Origin: Paracrocinitomix mangrovi
GTDB taxonomy: Bacteria; Bacteroidota; Bacteroidia; Flavobacteriales_D; Crocinitomicaceae
Length of the DNA: 64,000 nt
Assembly (NCBI RefSeq): GCF_019740355.2
Contig: NZ_CP091819.1
Span: 2,480,001-2,544,000, forward strand
Direction: 5' to 3'
Positions 55,618 to 64,000 of the stretch are shown one piece after another. The notes beneath the pieces were generated by a model. It was given only the letters and a program-made list of their open reading frames with translations, had not been told where the DNA came from and did not search any database. Both the position numbers and the translations under genes were made by a program. Each line of letters begins with the position of its first letter. Position 1 is the stretch's first letter.

Positions 55618-56010
55618 ATGAGTTTTCCAGAAGACATTGATTTCATTCAACAGTTGGCTCGTATGCTTTACACTGCAGGTCAAATAGATGGCGATTTTTC
55701 TAGGGATGAGAAAAAAGCATCACTATCAATCATCCATCAATTAAGTCAAAAAAATTTCGGTGAATATGCGGAACAATTGATGATTAACGAAATAAAGGAT
55801 CTGGTTGAAAACAATTCCTCTTCTGCGGATTTGATACAAGACTTTAAACAGTATTATCATCAACATAAAAACTTATTTACTGATGATATAAAAACTGACT
55901 TTTTAAAAACAATAGATGCGGTTGTATATGCTCACTCTAAACGGAACAAGTCAGAATTAACTTTACTATCTCAATTGGAAATACTTTTCTTTGGAATTAA
56001 AGTAAAATAA
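55618..56010 (+). CDS. Small helical cytosolic protein, TerB-like (tentative)
   Basis: 130 aa, all-helical by composition. The first part (FIQQLARMLYTAGQIDGDFSRDEKK) has the aliphatic helix plus DGxxxxxE turn that recalls TerB-like domains, but the match is weak and I would not assign a function. No signal peptide. 55 nt downstream of the AI-2E gene; convergent with the OmpA-like lipoprotein. Confidence 0.6.
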   Translation: MSFPEDIDFIQQLARMLYTAGQIDGDFSRDEKKASLSIIHQLSQKNFGEYAEQLMINEIKDLVENNSSSADLIQDFKQYYHQHKNLFTDDIKTDFLKTIDAVVYAHSKRNKSELTLLSQLEILFFGIKVK

Positions 56011-56039
56011 AAAAACCCTCAAGTGGTTAGCTCGAGGGT
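56011..56039 (-). terminator. Terminator of the OmpA-like lipoprotein gene
   Basis: Stem ACCCTC-AAG (56015-56023) / CTC-GAGGGT (56031-56039) with one mismatch; on the minus strand it is followed by a run of Ts. Confidence 0.75.
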
Positions 56040-56065
56040 CAAGGTATTTGGTTTGTTGTTGTAGA

Positions 56066-57037
56066 TTATTCGCTGCTTTGAGAAATCAAATCAAACAATG
56101 GTTTTAAATCCGGTGAGATAATGATTTCAATTCTTCTGTTTTTTGCTTTATCATCAGGATCAACCGGATGAAACTCAGATCTACCTGCTGCAGTAATTTT
56201 TGCAGGATCCATATGACTGTTACCTAACATAATCTCCACTACTGCTGTTGATCTTAATACTGATAATTCCCAGTTATTCTTTGGATGTGCACTACTTTTC
56301 ATTGGGTCCGAATCTGTATGACCTTCTACAATAATGTCCAGTTCAGTTTGATCTTGTAATACTTTAGCCAAATCTATCAATACTCCTTTTCCTTCATTAT
56401 TTACTACTGTACTACCTGAAGGGAAAAGTAATTTGGCTTCCATTGAAACATAGATTTTTCCATCCTTTTCAACTACAGTAATTCCCTTATCGGCAAAACC
56501 TCTCAATGCTTCGGTGATTTTAGCTTTTAGATCAGCTACAATCTTCTCTTGCATTTTAATTACTTTCTCTAATTCCTCTATTCTTTCTTCTTTAGCCTTA
56601 ATAGCTTTTTCACGCGCAATTAAATCTTGTTCCAATTTATTAAGTCTGTCTTCTTTTTTCTGAAGTTCTACTCTTGTGTCTTCTAAATCTCCCACCAACT
56701 TTTGCATGTCTTGAGATCCTGAAGCCATCATTTTTTCATAGCGTTTTTCCAGATCAGAGCATGATTGAACTTTTCTATCATACTCCGTTTGCAGCATTCG
56801 ATAGTCGTTCATCATTTTAGTAGTATCAGAAGTCAATTGCTCATAAGCATCTTTTAAAGTAGATAATTCAACTTCCACTTCCTTTAGCCTGTTACCGTAT
56901 TCAATAGATTGAGATTTGTAACTAGCTTGATCTTCCTGACACTTGTTGTATTTAGCTTCTAATTCCTTGTATTTCTTTGCAGGAACACAAGCTACAGCCA
57001 ACAATGACACAAAAGTTATGTAAACGATCTTCTTCAT
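56066..57037 (-). CDS. OmpA-family peptidoglycan-binding lipoprotein with coiled coil
   Basis: 323 aa. Lipobox LLAVAC (Cys17); a long coiled coil (about 22-195, heptad-rich KEDRLNKLEQDLIAREKAI); then an OmpA_C domain (about 200-315) with SMEAKLLFPSG, VEGHTDSDP and the peptidoglycan-binding DDKAKNRRIEI (Asp and Arg). It would tether the outer membrane to the wall across the periplasm. Confidence 0.92.
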   Translation of the reverse strand: MKKIVYITFVSLLAVACVPAKKYKELEAKYNKCQEDQASYKSQSIEYGNRLKEVEVELSTLKDAYEQLTSDTTKMMNDYRMLQTEYDRKVQSCSDLEKRYEKMMASGSQDMQKLVGDLEDTRVELQKKEDRLNKLEQDLIAREKAIKAKEERIEELEKVIKMQEKIVADLKAKITEALRGFADKGITVVEKDGKIYVSMEAKLLFPSGSTVVNNEGKGVLIDLAKVLQDQTELDIIVEGHTDSDPMKSSAHPKNNWELSVLRSTAVVEIMLGNSHMDPAKITAAGRSEFHPVDPDDKAKNRRIEIIISPDLKPLFDLISQSSE

Positions 57038-57122
57038 AATAACACTAACTCAAAACAAAATTCAGAAGAAAATCGCCATGTTTTGGGGATTTGTGAGATA
57101 GTTATGAACAGCTGCTTTTTGA

Positions 57123-58457
57123 TTATCTGACAACAGCAAACTTACCAGACTCTAGTAGTTCAGCATCTTCATTGTAGATACCGAAATAATAAACTCCTGC
57201 GCGAAGATTTAATGGAACATTTACCCAATTTAAATAGTCTTCCTGGTGCAAAACTGCCGCTCCTCTCAAATCAAAGATGCTGAATTTGATTTTACCTTCA
57301 TTGAAGTAATCACGTGCTAAAATAATGCTGTTTTCATCAATTAAAGGGATGTTAGTTTGAACAACACCTGAACTGTTAGACTCCATGATATCAATAGGGA
57401 AACTAAATAAATGCGCACCATTTTGGCGATCTAAAATTACCACCTGATTACTGTTTTCAAAAACGTATACACCCCAAGCTCCATTAAATTTATAAGCCGT
57501 TTCTTGATCAAATGTATCGTAATAAGCTATTTCTTTAATCGGCGATCTACTGATATCATACACCCTAAAACCTTCATTGTAATAAGCCACAAAAGCCAAT
57601 TTATTCAGGAGTATAACATTGTGCGGAACATAATCCAAATAATCACTTGTTCCAAAGGTTTCGTTTACCTGAATAATAGAAAGGTCATTAACCTCACACA
57701 GTTTGATTTTTGTGCCTTCTGTTTCATCAATAAAGACATAATTTTTTCCATCCTTTGAGAGCCAACCACTGTGATTATATCCTTGATTGGCGTAAAAATC
57801 AAGCACTCCTAACTGAATGGGAACAGCACCTGCGAAATTATAAATCTGTAAACCGTCAAAACCACAATTTAAATAGGCTGTATCGTTTCTTACATAACAA
57901 TCATGTACATAGTTTACATTGTTAAAGTCATGTGTTAAAACAGGATTAATAGGATCTGAAATATCAAAAACTTTCATTCCCATACCATTGGTTCCTGATG
58001 CGTACAATTTTGCTTTTACAGTATCAATGTAGATATTGTGGCATATCCCAAACAAACTATTGCTATCATATACTTTTGAGATAGAATCAGGCAAATAAGA
58101 AATGTCAAAAATTTGTAAGGTAGCAGTACCTTCATCTCCTACTGCGTACAAGTAATTTTTATAGGTTTTATAATCCCTATGAACCACAGTATAACCTTGA
58201 AACGCGCCCGCTTTTCTGTCTACCCGCACTAATTCATCATCTGTTACCATTAATACTTCAACGCCCTCAGAAGATCCAATGGCGCAATAATTTTGCCCAT
58301 TGTAATTAAATCCCCAAACGTCAGAATACCGTGCTTCTTCAACTGCCAGTGTGATGTTGGTATCATTCCAAACATCTTGCAATTGCACATTTTGATAATC
58401 TTGCGCATTAGAACCGATACTCACGGTTAGTAGAAATATGAATAATTTAATTTTCAT
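57123..58457 (-). CDS. LVIVD-repeat (choice-of-anchor B-like) secreted protein with T9SS-like tail
   Basis: 444 aa; signal peptide about 1-18 (FLLTVSIGSNAQ). The body repeats a pattern such as LQIFDISYLPD, MKVFDISDPINP and FRVYDISRSP about every 40-45 residues, the LVIVD-type repeat that folds as a beta-propeller. The C-terminal ~65 residues (KFSIFDLRGAAVLHQ ... AGVYYFGIYNED) look like a sorting domain. Function on the surface unknown. Confidence 0.85.
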   Translation of the reverse strand: MKIKLFIFLLTVSIGSNAQDYQNVQLQDVWNDTNITLAVEEARYSDVWGFNYNGQNYCAIGSSEGVEVLMVTDDELVRVDRKAGAFQGYTVVHRDYKTYKNYLYAVGDEGTATLQIFDISYLPDSISKVYDSNSLFGICHNIYIDTVKAKLYASGTNGMGMKVFDISDPINPVLTHDFNNVNYVHDCYVRNDTAYLNCGFDGLQIYNFAGAVPIQLGVLDFYANQGYNHSGWLSKDGKNYVFIDETEGTKIKLCEVNDLSIIQVNETFGTSDYLDYVPHNVILLNKLAFVAYYNEGFRVYDISRSPIKEIAYYDTFDQETAYKFNGAWGVYVFENSNQVVILDRQNGAHLFSFPIDIMESNSSGVVQTNIPLIDENSIILARDYFNEGKIKFSIFDLRGAAVLHQEDYLNWVNVPLNLRAGVYYFGIYNEDAELLESGKFAVVR

Positions 58458-58568
58458 TCTGCTACTGCAAAATTACAGAGTTTAATCATCTGTTTGTGCA
58501 GAAATAACGCAAGTAATCAACTTAAATTTCGTTAAAACGATAAACAATGCTATCAATGACTAAAAGAT

Positions 58569-58602
58569 TTTGGCAAAATAAATATATCTTAGCGCATCTT
58601 TG
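58569..58602 (+). promoter_or_regulatory. Candidate promoter for the DPM1-like gene
   Basis: TTTG (58569-58572), 22-nt spacer, CATCTTTG (58595-58602), one mismatch to TAnnTTTG. Very short leader (about 7 nt to the ATG), so uncertain. Confidence 0.3.
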
Positions 58603-58609
58603 AATTTAG

Positions 58610-59317
58610 ATGAAAAATCTAGTCATCATACCAACTTATAACGAGAAGGAGAATGTGGAGAAAATGATCCGAAAAGTATTCTCTTTGCCGGAGGTATTCC
58701 ATATTTTAATTGTTGATGACGGTTCACCTGATGGTACTGCAGATATTGTCAAAAATCTTCAAACTGAGTTTCCAGAAAAATTGCACATTGAAGAGCGAGA
58801 AGGTAAACTTGGACTAGGAACAGCTTATATCCATGGTTTTAATTGGGGATTAGCTAAAGGGTATGATTACCTTTTTGAAATGGACTGCGATTTTTCACAT
58901 AATCCTGATGACCTAGTAAGATTATTAGATGCTTGCAAAAAAGGAGCAGACATGTCAATTGGATCAAGATATACCAAAGGGGGTAAAGTATCAAATTGGC
59001 CATTAGGAAGATTGATGCTTTCTTATTTTGCATCTATTTATGTCCGCATGATTTTGTGGATAGGTATCAAAGATACAACGGCAGGCTTCAAATGTTATCA
59101 CAGATCAGTTCTTGAGGCTATTAATTTTGATGCAGTTCAATTTAAGGGATATGCTTTTCAAATCTGCATGAAATATGCCGCTAAAAAACACGGATTTAAG
59201 ATAGTTGAAGTTCCCATTACATTTATTGATAGAGAATTTGGACAATCCAAAATGAGCACCGGTATTTTCAAAGAAGCCATTTTTGGTGTTTGGAAAATGC
59301 GTAGACTGGATTTATAA
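58610..59317 (+). CDS. Polyprenol monophosphomannose synthase-like GT2 glycosyltransferase
   Basis: 235 aa GT-A fold enzyme. Starts with IIPTYNEKENVEK and LIVDDGSPDGT (nucleotide-sugar binding), metal-binding DCDFSHNP, then SIGSRYTKGG and KDTTAGFKCYHR, the dolichol-phosphate-mannose synthase pattern. It transfers a sugar from GDP- or UDP-sugar to polyprenyl phosphate at the inner membrane. No TM segment, as in soluble DPM1-type members. First gene of a run with dihydroorotase. Confidence 0.92.
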   Translation: MKNLVIIPTYNEKENVEKMIRKVFSLPEVFHILIVDDGSPDGTADIVKNLQTEFPEKLHIEEREGKLGLGTAYIHGFNWGLAKGYDYLFEMDCDFSHNPDDLVRLLDACKKGADMSIGSRYTKGGKVSNWPLGRLMLSYFASIYVRMILWIGIKDTTAGFKCYHRSVLEAINFDAVQFKGYAFQICMKYAAKKHGFKIVEVPITFIDREFGQSKMSTGIFKEAIFGVWKMRRLDL

Positions 59318-59363
59318 TTCAATCTTACTAGCCATATCACAATCCTTTCTGAGCAGTTCTTTG

Positions 59364-59371
59364 TACTTTTG
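59364..59371 (+). promoter_or_regulatory. Candidate -7 box for dihydroorotase
   Basis: TACTTTTG, exact match to TAnnTTTG, 18 nt before the ATG; no clear TTG at normal spacing. Confidence 0.4.
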
Positions 59372-59389
59372 TAAATAATTTCTAGGCAA

Positions 59390-60724
59390 ATGGGCAAAAC
59401 ACTTCTAAAAAACGCTACAATCATTAATGAGGGCAAAAGATTTGAATCTGATTTATTAATCAATAATGACAGAATAGAAAAGATTGCATCTAATATTTCT
59501 GATGATACGGCAACCGTAATCGATCTGAATGGGAAATGGTTAATTCCAGGAATGATAGATGATCAGGTACATTTTAGAGAACCAGGTTTGACTCATAAAG
59601 CAAATATTTATACAGAAAGCAGAGCTGCTGTTGCAGGAGGAATCACATCCTTTATGGAAATGCCCAATACCAAGCCAAATGCCGTAACTCAAGAGTTGTT
59701 GCAGGATAAATATGACATTGCTTCAAAATCTGCCATTGCTAACTATTCTTTTTTCATGGGAGCCACCAATGATAACATTGAGGAGGTACTTAAAACTGAC
59801 AGAAAGAATGTTTGTGGTGTAAAAGTATTTATGGGTTCATCAACCGGAAACATGCTGGTGGATAATGAACAAACATTGGACAACATCTTTTCAAAATGTG
59901 ATATGTTAATTGCAACACACTGTGAGGATGAAGCAACTGTTCGCGCCAATATGGCCAAGTTCAAAGAACAATATGGAGAAGATGTGCCTATTAAATATCA
60001 TCCAATAATCAGAAGTGCAGAAGCTTGTTATTTGTCATCATCAATGGCTGTAAGATTGGCTAAACATCACGGAACCAGATTACACATTTTGCACATTTCA
60101 ACGGCAAAAGAATTAGATCTATTTGATGCTACAACTCCTTTGAAAGAAAAGAAAATAACTGCAGAAGCCTGTGTTCATCATTTGTGGTTTACAGATGCAG
60201 ATTATGAAGAAAAAGGAACTTTTATCAAATGGAATCCAGCTGTTAAAACTGCTCACGATAGAGACAGTATTTGGGAAGCAGTAAACGACAACAGAATAGA
60301 TGTATTGGCAACTGATCACGCTCCGCATACAATAGAAGAAAAACACAACAATTACTTTAACGCTCCTTCAGGTGGACCTTTAGTACAGCATGCCGTTTTA
60401 GCTATTTTACAAAAAGCCAAAGAAGGTAAAATTACTGTAGAGAAAGCGGTAGAAAAAATGTCTCATGCTGTAGCAGACTGTTTTAATATAGTAGACAGAG
60501 GTTACATTAGAGAAGGGTACTTTGCAGATTTAGTTGTGGTGGATCCTAACAAACAATACGGAGTAAATAAGTCTAACATTCTATACAAATGTGGATGGTC
60601 TCCTTTTGAGGGTGTTGTTTTTGATCACAGCATAGATACCACTTTCGTGAATGGAAATATCGTTTATCAAAATGGATCAATTGTAGAAGGCAATACAGGT
60701 CTTCGCCTTACGTTCACATCTTAG
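59390..60724 (+). CDS. pyrC: Dihydroorotase (amidohydrolase superfamily)
   Basis: 444 aa. Third step of pyrimidine synthesis: cyclises carbamoyl-aspartate to dihydroorotate. Recognised by DDQVHFREPGLTH, GGITSFMEMPNTKPN, the metal His in ATHCED, HILHIST and TDHAPHT. The first motif reads Gln59-Val-His61 where most class I enzymes have His-x-His, so one usual zinc ligand is replaced by Gln; this seems to be a common state in Bacteroidota, as far as I recall. Stop shares one base with the next gene. Confidence 0.93.
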   Translation: MGKTLLKNATIINEGKRFESDLLINNDRIEKIASNISDDTATVIDLNGKWLIPGMIDDQVHFREPGLTHKANIYTESRAAVAGGITSFMEMPNTKPNAVTQELLQDKYDIASKSAIANYSFFMGATNDNIEEVLKTDRKNVCGVKVFMGSSTGNMLVDNEQTLDNIFSKCDMLIATHCEDEATVRANMAKFKEQYGEDVPIKYHPIIRSAEACYLSSSMAVRLAKHHGTRLHILHISTAKELDLFDATTPLKEKKITAEACVHHLWFTDADYEEKGTFIKWNPAVKTAHDRDSIWEAVNDNRIDVLATDHAPHTIEEKHNNYFNAPSGGPLVQHAVLAILQKAKEGKITVEKAVEKMSHAVADCFNIVDRGYIREGYFADLVVVDPNKQYGVNKSNILYKCGWSPFEGVVFDHSIDTTFVNGNIVYQNGSIVEGNTGLRLTFTS

Positions 60725-61095
60725 TGAAAAAACAGTCGCTAATCATATTATCTTCTTTGATGTTGGCTTGTGGTTCAGGCGAATCTACAAATGTACCTAT
60801 CCAACGTCCGGATAACTTGTTGCCATTAGATCAGATAATACCTGTAATAATTGATCTACAGATCTTAGAATCACATTATCAAAGGATGTATCAAAGACCT
60901 AATATGTACAAAGAAGCCCTTGATTCAGCTTCTACTTTCGTTTTTGAAGATCATCAAATATCTTCAGAACAATTTAGAAGTAGTTATGAGTACTATGCTT
61001 GTGATGTACCTACTTTGTTCTTTATTTACGAAACTGCGTTAGATTCTGTAAATACTAGAGTTACCTTGAGGCAACAACAAAATAATCCACAATAA
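60724..61095 (+). CDS. DUF4296 family small lipoprotein
   Basis: 123 aa, GTG start overlapping the dihydroorotase stop by one base. Lipobox LSSLMLAC (Cys16). The helical mature part (PLDQIIPVIIDLQILESHYQRM, read as LDQIIPVIIDLQILE and HYQRM; then FRSSYEYYACD) fits DUF4296, a Bacteroidota-specific lipoprotein domain of unknown function. Coupled translation with pyrC is likely. Confidence 0.85.
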   Translation: MKKQSLIILSSLMLACGSGESTNVPIQRPDNLLPLDQIIPVIIDLQILESHYQRMYQRPNMYKEALDSASTFVFEDHQISSEQFRSSYEYYACDVPTLFFIYETALDSVNTRVTLRQQQNNPQ

Positions 61096-61123
61096 AAAAA
61101 GCCCATACTCTTAGAGCATGGGC
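61094..61123 (-). terminator. Terminator between DUF4296 gene and the choice-of-anchor T9SS gene
   Basis: Stem GCCCAT-CTC (61101-61110) / GAG-ATGGGC (61114-61123), one mismatch bulge; on the minus strand a seven-T run follows. May act for both genes. Confidence 0.8.
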
Positions 61124-61148
61124 CTTCATCTTTAAATAAGATTGAGAT

Positions 61149-62990
61149 TTATTTCTTAACAATCTTCTTAACTTCTCTGTGGTTTTCGTTGATCATTTCT
61201 ACGAAATAAACACCAGTTGCGAAGTCTCTCATTGAGATTGTAATGTTTTTATCTCCTTGGATATTTCCTAAGTTTCTAGTAGCAATAACTTTTCCTGAGA
61301 TGTCTAATACATTGATAGTAGTATTTTCTGACTCAGTTAATGAAATTGAAACATTGATGAAATCATTAGCAGGATTTGGATAAACAGAGAATTTATCTTC
61401 TGTCATATCTTCTTCTAATCCAGTATAATCTTGCATTAACAATCTAACTGCAGGAGCAGAAGGATCGATCAAGTTAACAAATTGCTGAGTTTCATCTGTA
61501 CCTAATACAGCACCTTGAGCAACTCTACCAGACATTTCCCATCCAGCAGTTTCAGTTCCACCGTAGTGAGCAGCAACTCCTAATAATTGATCTCCAGCAT
61601 TAACTGTAACAGGGTTTGTAAAGAACAAGTCTACAAAGTTTCCTTCATCAGCAGAAGTTGTTGTATAATCAGAAGTTTGCGCTAAATAATCATACTCACC
61701 AGTTCCTGAATTGTAGATATACAATACATAGTAAATGATTTTATCTGCTACAATAGCATTGTTATCCAATTCAGCTCTCATTGCTCCAACAACACCACCA
61801 GCTTGAACCAAGAAAACGTTACCTACTGAAGCGGCACCGTTGTTATTGTTAGCCCAGTTATAGAAAGCAGAAGTTGGCGTTCCGTAATCTGCTCCATATT
61901 CATAATCAGTTAAATGAAATTCCTGATCGATTTCCCAGTTGTTAGTAGTATCAGCCGGTAATTCAGTTTGATCAGCAATAGCTTTAAAGTTGATTGTATA
62001 GTTTCCAATAGCAGTTGGAGTAACTGTAGTTGTTACCCAAACAGTATCGTTTTGACCATTGCTCAAAGAAGCAATATTAGCTGAAGTTGTTCCAGAACCA
62101 ATTGAAGTCATTGAACCATCAAAAATTTCCCACTCAAAACCAACGTTAGTTTGATCTGCGAAACCAATATTTTTGATGTCAGCTCCTAATACGAAAGGAA
62201 CAGTTTGCTCATCCGGAATTCTTGAATACATGATAGAGTTGATTAAATCTCCTCTGAATACATCCTGAACGATCAAATCGTTATCCGGTAAATCTAAAAC
62301 AGATACGTTGTCAATTTGCCATCCGTAAGCCCAGTTTCCTTTCCATCTGAATCTTACTTGAATGTTAGCCTGGTTAGTAACATAAGGAGTAATATTGATA
62401 GAAACTAATTGTGGATTAGGTCTTCCTTCTCTACCAACACCATCTTCAATAACTATTTCACTCCAAGTTGCTCCTCCATCATCAGAAACACCAACATATA
62501 AAGTATCAAAGTTTGCACCTTGCTCCCACTCAGCAAAGAATTGTTCAAATTCTAATTTCAATGGTCCTCCTCCAGCACCTGAAGCATTGATTACGGGTGA
62601 AGTTAAAGTAGCATTTTCATCAGTTCCTGATGAACCGTCTGAATCTGAATCTAAAACAACCCATTGAGTTGGAGTAGATGATAATAAAGCGGGAATAAAG
62701 AATGAAGAACCTGCATCATTTGCGTGTCCAGTAGAAGTTAATGCGAAACCAACTCCACCAGTTTGCACTGCAGCGATCCAAGTAGTATTAAGGTCTGACA
62801 TTGCGTCAAAATCCTCTGTATAATACGTAGTTCTATCCCCTCCCTGATAAATAGCATCTCTATTTTCAATAGTAGTGATACTATAAGGAGTGTGCTTACT
62901 GTCAGCTGAAAAGTGGTATTGAGTATTCAACTGAGAAAAAGACGCTCCCGAAGCCAAAACTGCTCCTAATAAAACGTAGATTTTTTTCAT
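61149..62990 (-). CDS. Secreted T9SS type A sorting-domain protein (choice-of-anchor type)
   Basis: 613 aa; signal peptide about 1-19 (GAVLASGASFSQ). An N-terminal jelly-roll-like domain (about 55-235: YYTEDFDAMSDLNTTW ... FRWKGNWAYGWQIDNVSVLD, shortened here) resembles the choice-of-anchor J/MAM type; a CARDB-like Ig domain follows (about 240-345); then an unassigned domain; a sorting domain at the C-terminus (VYPNPANDFINVSI ... EMINENHREVKKIVKK). Likely adhesin or structural surface protein. Confidence 0.88.
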   Translation of the reverse strand: MKKIYVLLGAVLASGASFSQLNTQYHFSADSKHTPYSITTIENRDAIYQGGDRTTYYTEDFDAMSDLNTTWIAAVQTGGVGFALTSTGHANDAGSSFFIPALLSSTPTQWVVLDSDSDGSSGTDENATLTSPVINASGAGGGPLKLEFEQFFAEWEQGANFDTLYVGVSDDGGATWSEIVIEDGVGREGRPNPQLVSINITPYVTNQANIQVRFRWKGNWAYGWQIDNVSVLDLPDNDLIVQDVFRGDLINSIMYSRIPDEQTVPFVLGADIKNIGFADQTNVGFEWEIFDGSMTSIGSGTTSANIASLSNGQNDTVWVTTTVTPTAIGNYTINFKAIADQTELPADTTNNWEIDQEFHLTDYEYGADYGTPTSAFYNWANNNNGAASVGNVFLVQAGGVVGAMRAELDNNAIVADKIIYYVLYIYNSGTGEYDYLAQTSDYTTTSADEGNFVDLFFTNPVTVNAGDQLLGVAAHYGGTETAGWEMSGRVAQGAVLGTDETQQFVNLIDPSAPAVRLLMQDYTGLEEDMTEDKFSVYPNPANDFINVSISLTESENTTINVLDISGKVIATRNLGNIQGDKNITISMRDFATGVYFVEMINENHREVKKIVKK

Positions 62991-63025
62991 AATTGTGATC
63001 TTATAATTTTGTGAACGGTAAATTT

Positions 63026-63069
63026 AAAAAATTAAACCTTAGGTGCCTAATATTCTAGCACCTAAGGTT
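63026..63069 (-). terminator. Rho-independent terminator of gcvP
   Basis: 12-bp perfect stem AACCTTAGGTGC (63035-63046) / GCACCTAAGGTT (63058-63069), 11-nt loop, T-rich tail on the minus strand; 31 nt after the gcvP stop. Confidence 0.92.
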
Positions 63070-63100
63070 GAAATCTTATATCAGTCTATCAGACGAGTAT

Positions 63101-64000
63101 TTAAACGGTTTCTAAATATGCCTCTATTGGTGTACAGCTACAAATAAGGTTTCTGTCACCATGTGCATTGTCAACTCTACGTACCGGAACCCAGTATTTA
63201 TTGGATTTCAGGTAAGCTAATGGATAAGCAGCTTTTTCTCTTGAATAGCTATAATTCCAATCATTAGCAGTTACAACCAATGCCGTATGAGGTGAATTTT
63301 TCAATACATTATTTTCCTGGTCTAAACCTTGAGTTTCAATCTCTGTAATTTCATTTCTAATTGAAATCAAAGCTTCAATGAAACGATCCAATTCAGCTTT
63401 ATCTTCACTTTCAGTTGGTTCAATCATCAAAGTTCCGGCAACAGGGAAAGACACTGTAGGAGCATGGAAATTATAGTCAATCAATCGCTTAGCAATATCT
63501 GCAACTTCAACACCTGCAGTTCTTTTGAAATCACGACAATCAACAATCATTTCATGCGCAACTGTTCCGTTTGTTCCGGTATATAATATTGGAAAATGAT
63601 CTTTTAACTTAACTCTTAAATAGTTGGCGTTAAGGATAGCATTCTCAGTAGCTGCTTTTAATCCATGGGCACCCAACATTTTAATGTAAGCATATGAAAT
63701 TAAAAGGATCAAACCACTACCATAAGGAGCAGCTGAAATAGCATTGATTGCTTTATCTCCACCAATACCATCTACCATAGGACTTCCTGGTAGGAAAGGA
63801 ACTAGGTGTTTAGCCACACCGATTGGTCCCATTCCAGGTCCACCACCTCCATGAGGAATGGCGAATGTTTTATGCAAGTTCAAATGACAAACATCTGCCC
63901 CAATGTTACCCGGATTAGTTAATCCTACCTGAGCATTCATGTTGGCACCATCCATATAAACCTGACCACCATTGTCATGAATAATTGAAGTAATCTCCAT
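63101..64000 (-). CDS. gcvP: Glycine dehydrogenase (decarboxylating), P protein, C-terminal part
   Basis: Last ~300 residues of the glycine cleavage P protein; the frame runs off the right end, and the Met at 64000 is internal. PLP-binding Lys in [16 protein letters not shown] and the flanking [15 protein letters not shown] are unmistakable; the C-terminal [17 protein letters not shown] is also conserved. The enzyme decarboxylates glycine and passes the aminomethyl group to the H protein. A strong terminator follows. Confidence 0.97.
   Translation of the reverse strand: MEITSIIHDNGGQVYMDGANMNAQVGLTNPGNIGADVCHLNLHKTFAIPHGGGGPGMGPIGVAKHLVPFLPGSPMVDGIGGDKAINAISAAPYGSGLILLISYAYIKMLGAHGLKAATENAILNANYLRVKLKDHFPILYTGTNGTVAHEMIVDCRDFKRTAGVEVADIAKRLIDYNFHAPTVSFPVAGTLMIEPTESEDKAELDRFIEALISIRNEITEIETQGLDQENNVLKNSPHTALVVTANDWNYSYSREKAAYPLAYLKSNKYWVPVRRVDNAHGDRNLICSCTPIEAYLETV

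Overview
The window looks like a piece of core chromosome from a member of the Bacteroidota, most likely Flavobacteriales or a close relative. The evidence is low GC, few Shine-Dalgarno sequences, promoter-like boxes of the TTG / TAnnTTTG type, several secreted proteins with C-terminal type IX secretion (T9SS) sorting tails, many short lipoproteins, and an ATP synthase operon in the order a-c-b-delta-alpha-gamma with beta and epsilon absent. I see no insertion sequence, prophage, CRISPR array or rRNA. || Layout. 1-3.0 kb: the end of a short-chain dehydrogenase, a small membrane protein, a thioesterase, a peroxidase plus OhrR-type regulator unit with a palindromic operator, and ssb. 3.1-8.6 kb (minus): cell-wall amidase, O-antigen-ligase-like protein, S41 protease, rnpA, DUF3109. 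8.7-12.6 kb: a giant propeller/SpoIIE sensor phosphatase. 12.6-19.5 kb (minus): TRIC-type channel, the ATP synthase operon (atpG-A-H-F-E-B plus two small assembly-type genes), bactofilin. 19.6-22.3 kb (minus): CNNM/CorC transporter and purD. 22.4-24.5 kb: a second SpoIIE sensor phosphatase with a 7TM sensor. 24.5-30.7 kb (minus): FkbM-like methyltransferase, Ig-like lipoprotein, free methionine sulfoxide reductase, a structured non-coding element, hemW, an oligopeptide-binding lipoprotein. 30.9-37 kb: secreted protein, methylmalonyl-CoA epimerase, orphan histidine kinase, AsmA-like protein, small lipoprotein. 37-46.9 kb: superoxide dismutase, cytochrome-like lipoprotein, leuS, a His-rich secreted protein, a cytochrome/copper-monooxygenase fusion, dxr, an outer-membrane barrel protein. 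47-51.5 kb: tRNA-Leu(UAG) with its own promoter and terminator, then tig, clpP, clpX and a 2-oxoglutarate/Fe(II)-type oxygenase. 51.5-64 kb: large T9SS proteins, AI-2E-family permease, OmpA-like lipoprotein, LVIVD-repeat protein, dolichol-phosphate-mannose-synthase-like transferase, dihydroorotase, DUF4296 lipoprotein, and the C-terminal part of glycine dehydrogenase running off the right end. || How the genes fit together: most are housekeeping (energy, protein quality control, purine/pyrimidine synthesis, heme, isoprenoid, envelope). The less ordinary content is regulatory and envelope-related: two paralogous SpoIIE-type phosphatases with different sensor heads, one carrying a simple-sequence insertion inside its catalytic domain; a self-contained peroxide-response unit; a secreted protein joining a c-type heme motif, a complete set of copper-monooxygenase ligands and a T9SS tail; a T9SS gene bracketed by two identical 31-bp terminators; and hairpins between genes of the ATP synthase operon. 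I found no convincing wholly new multi-gene system; the best candidates for new biology are listed as findings.
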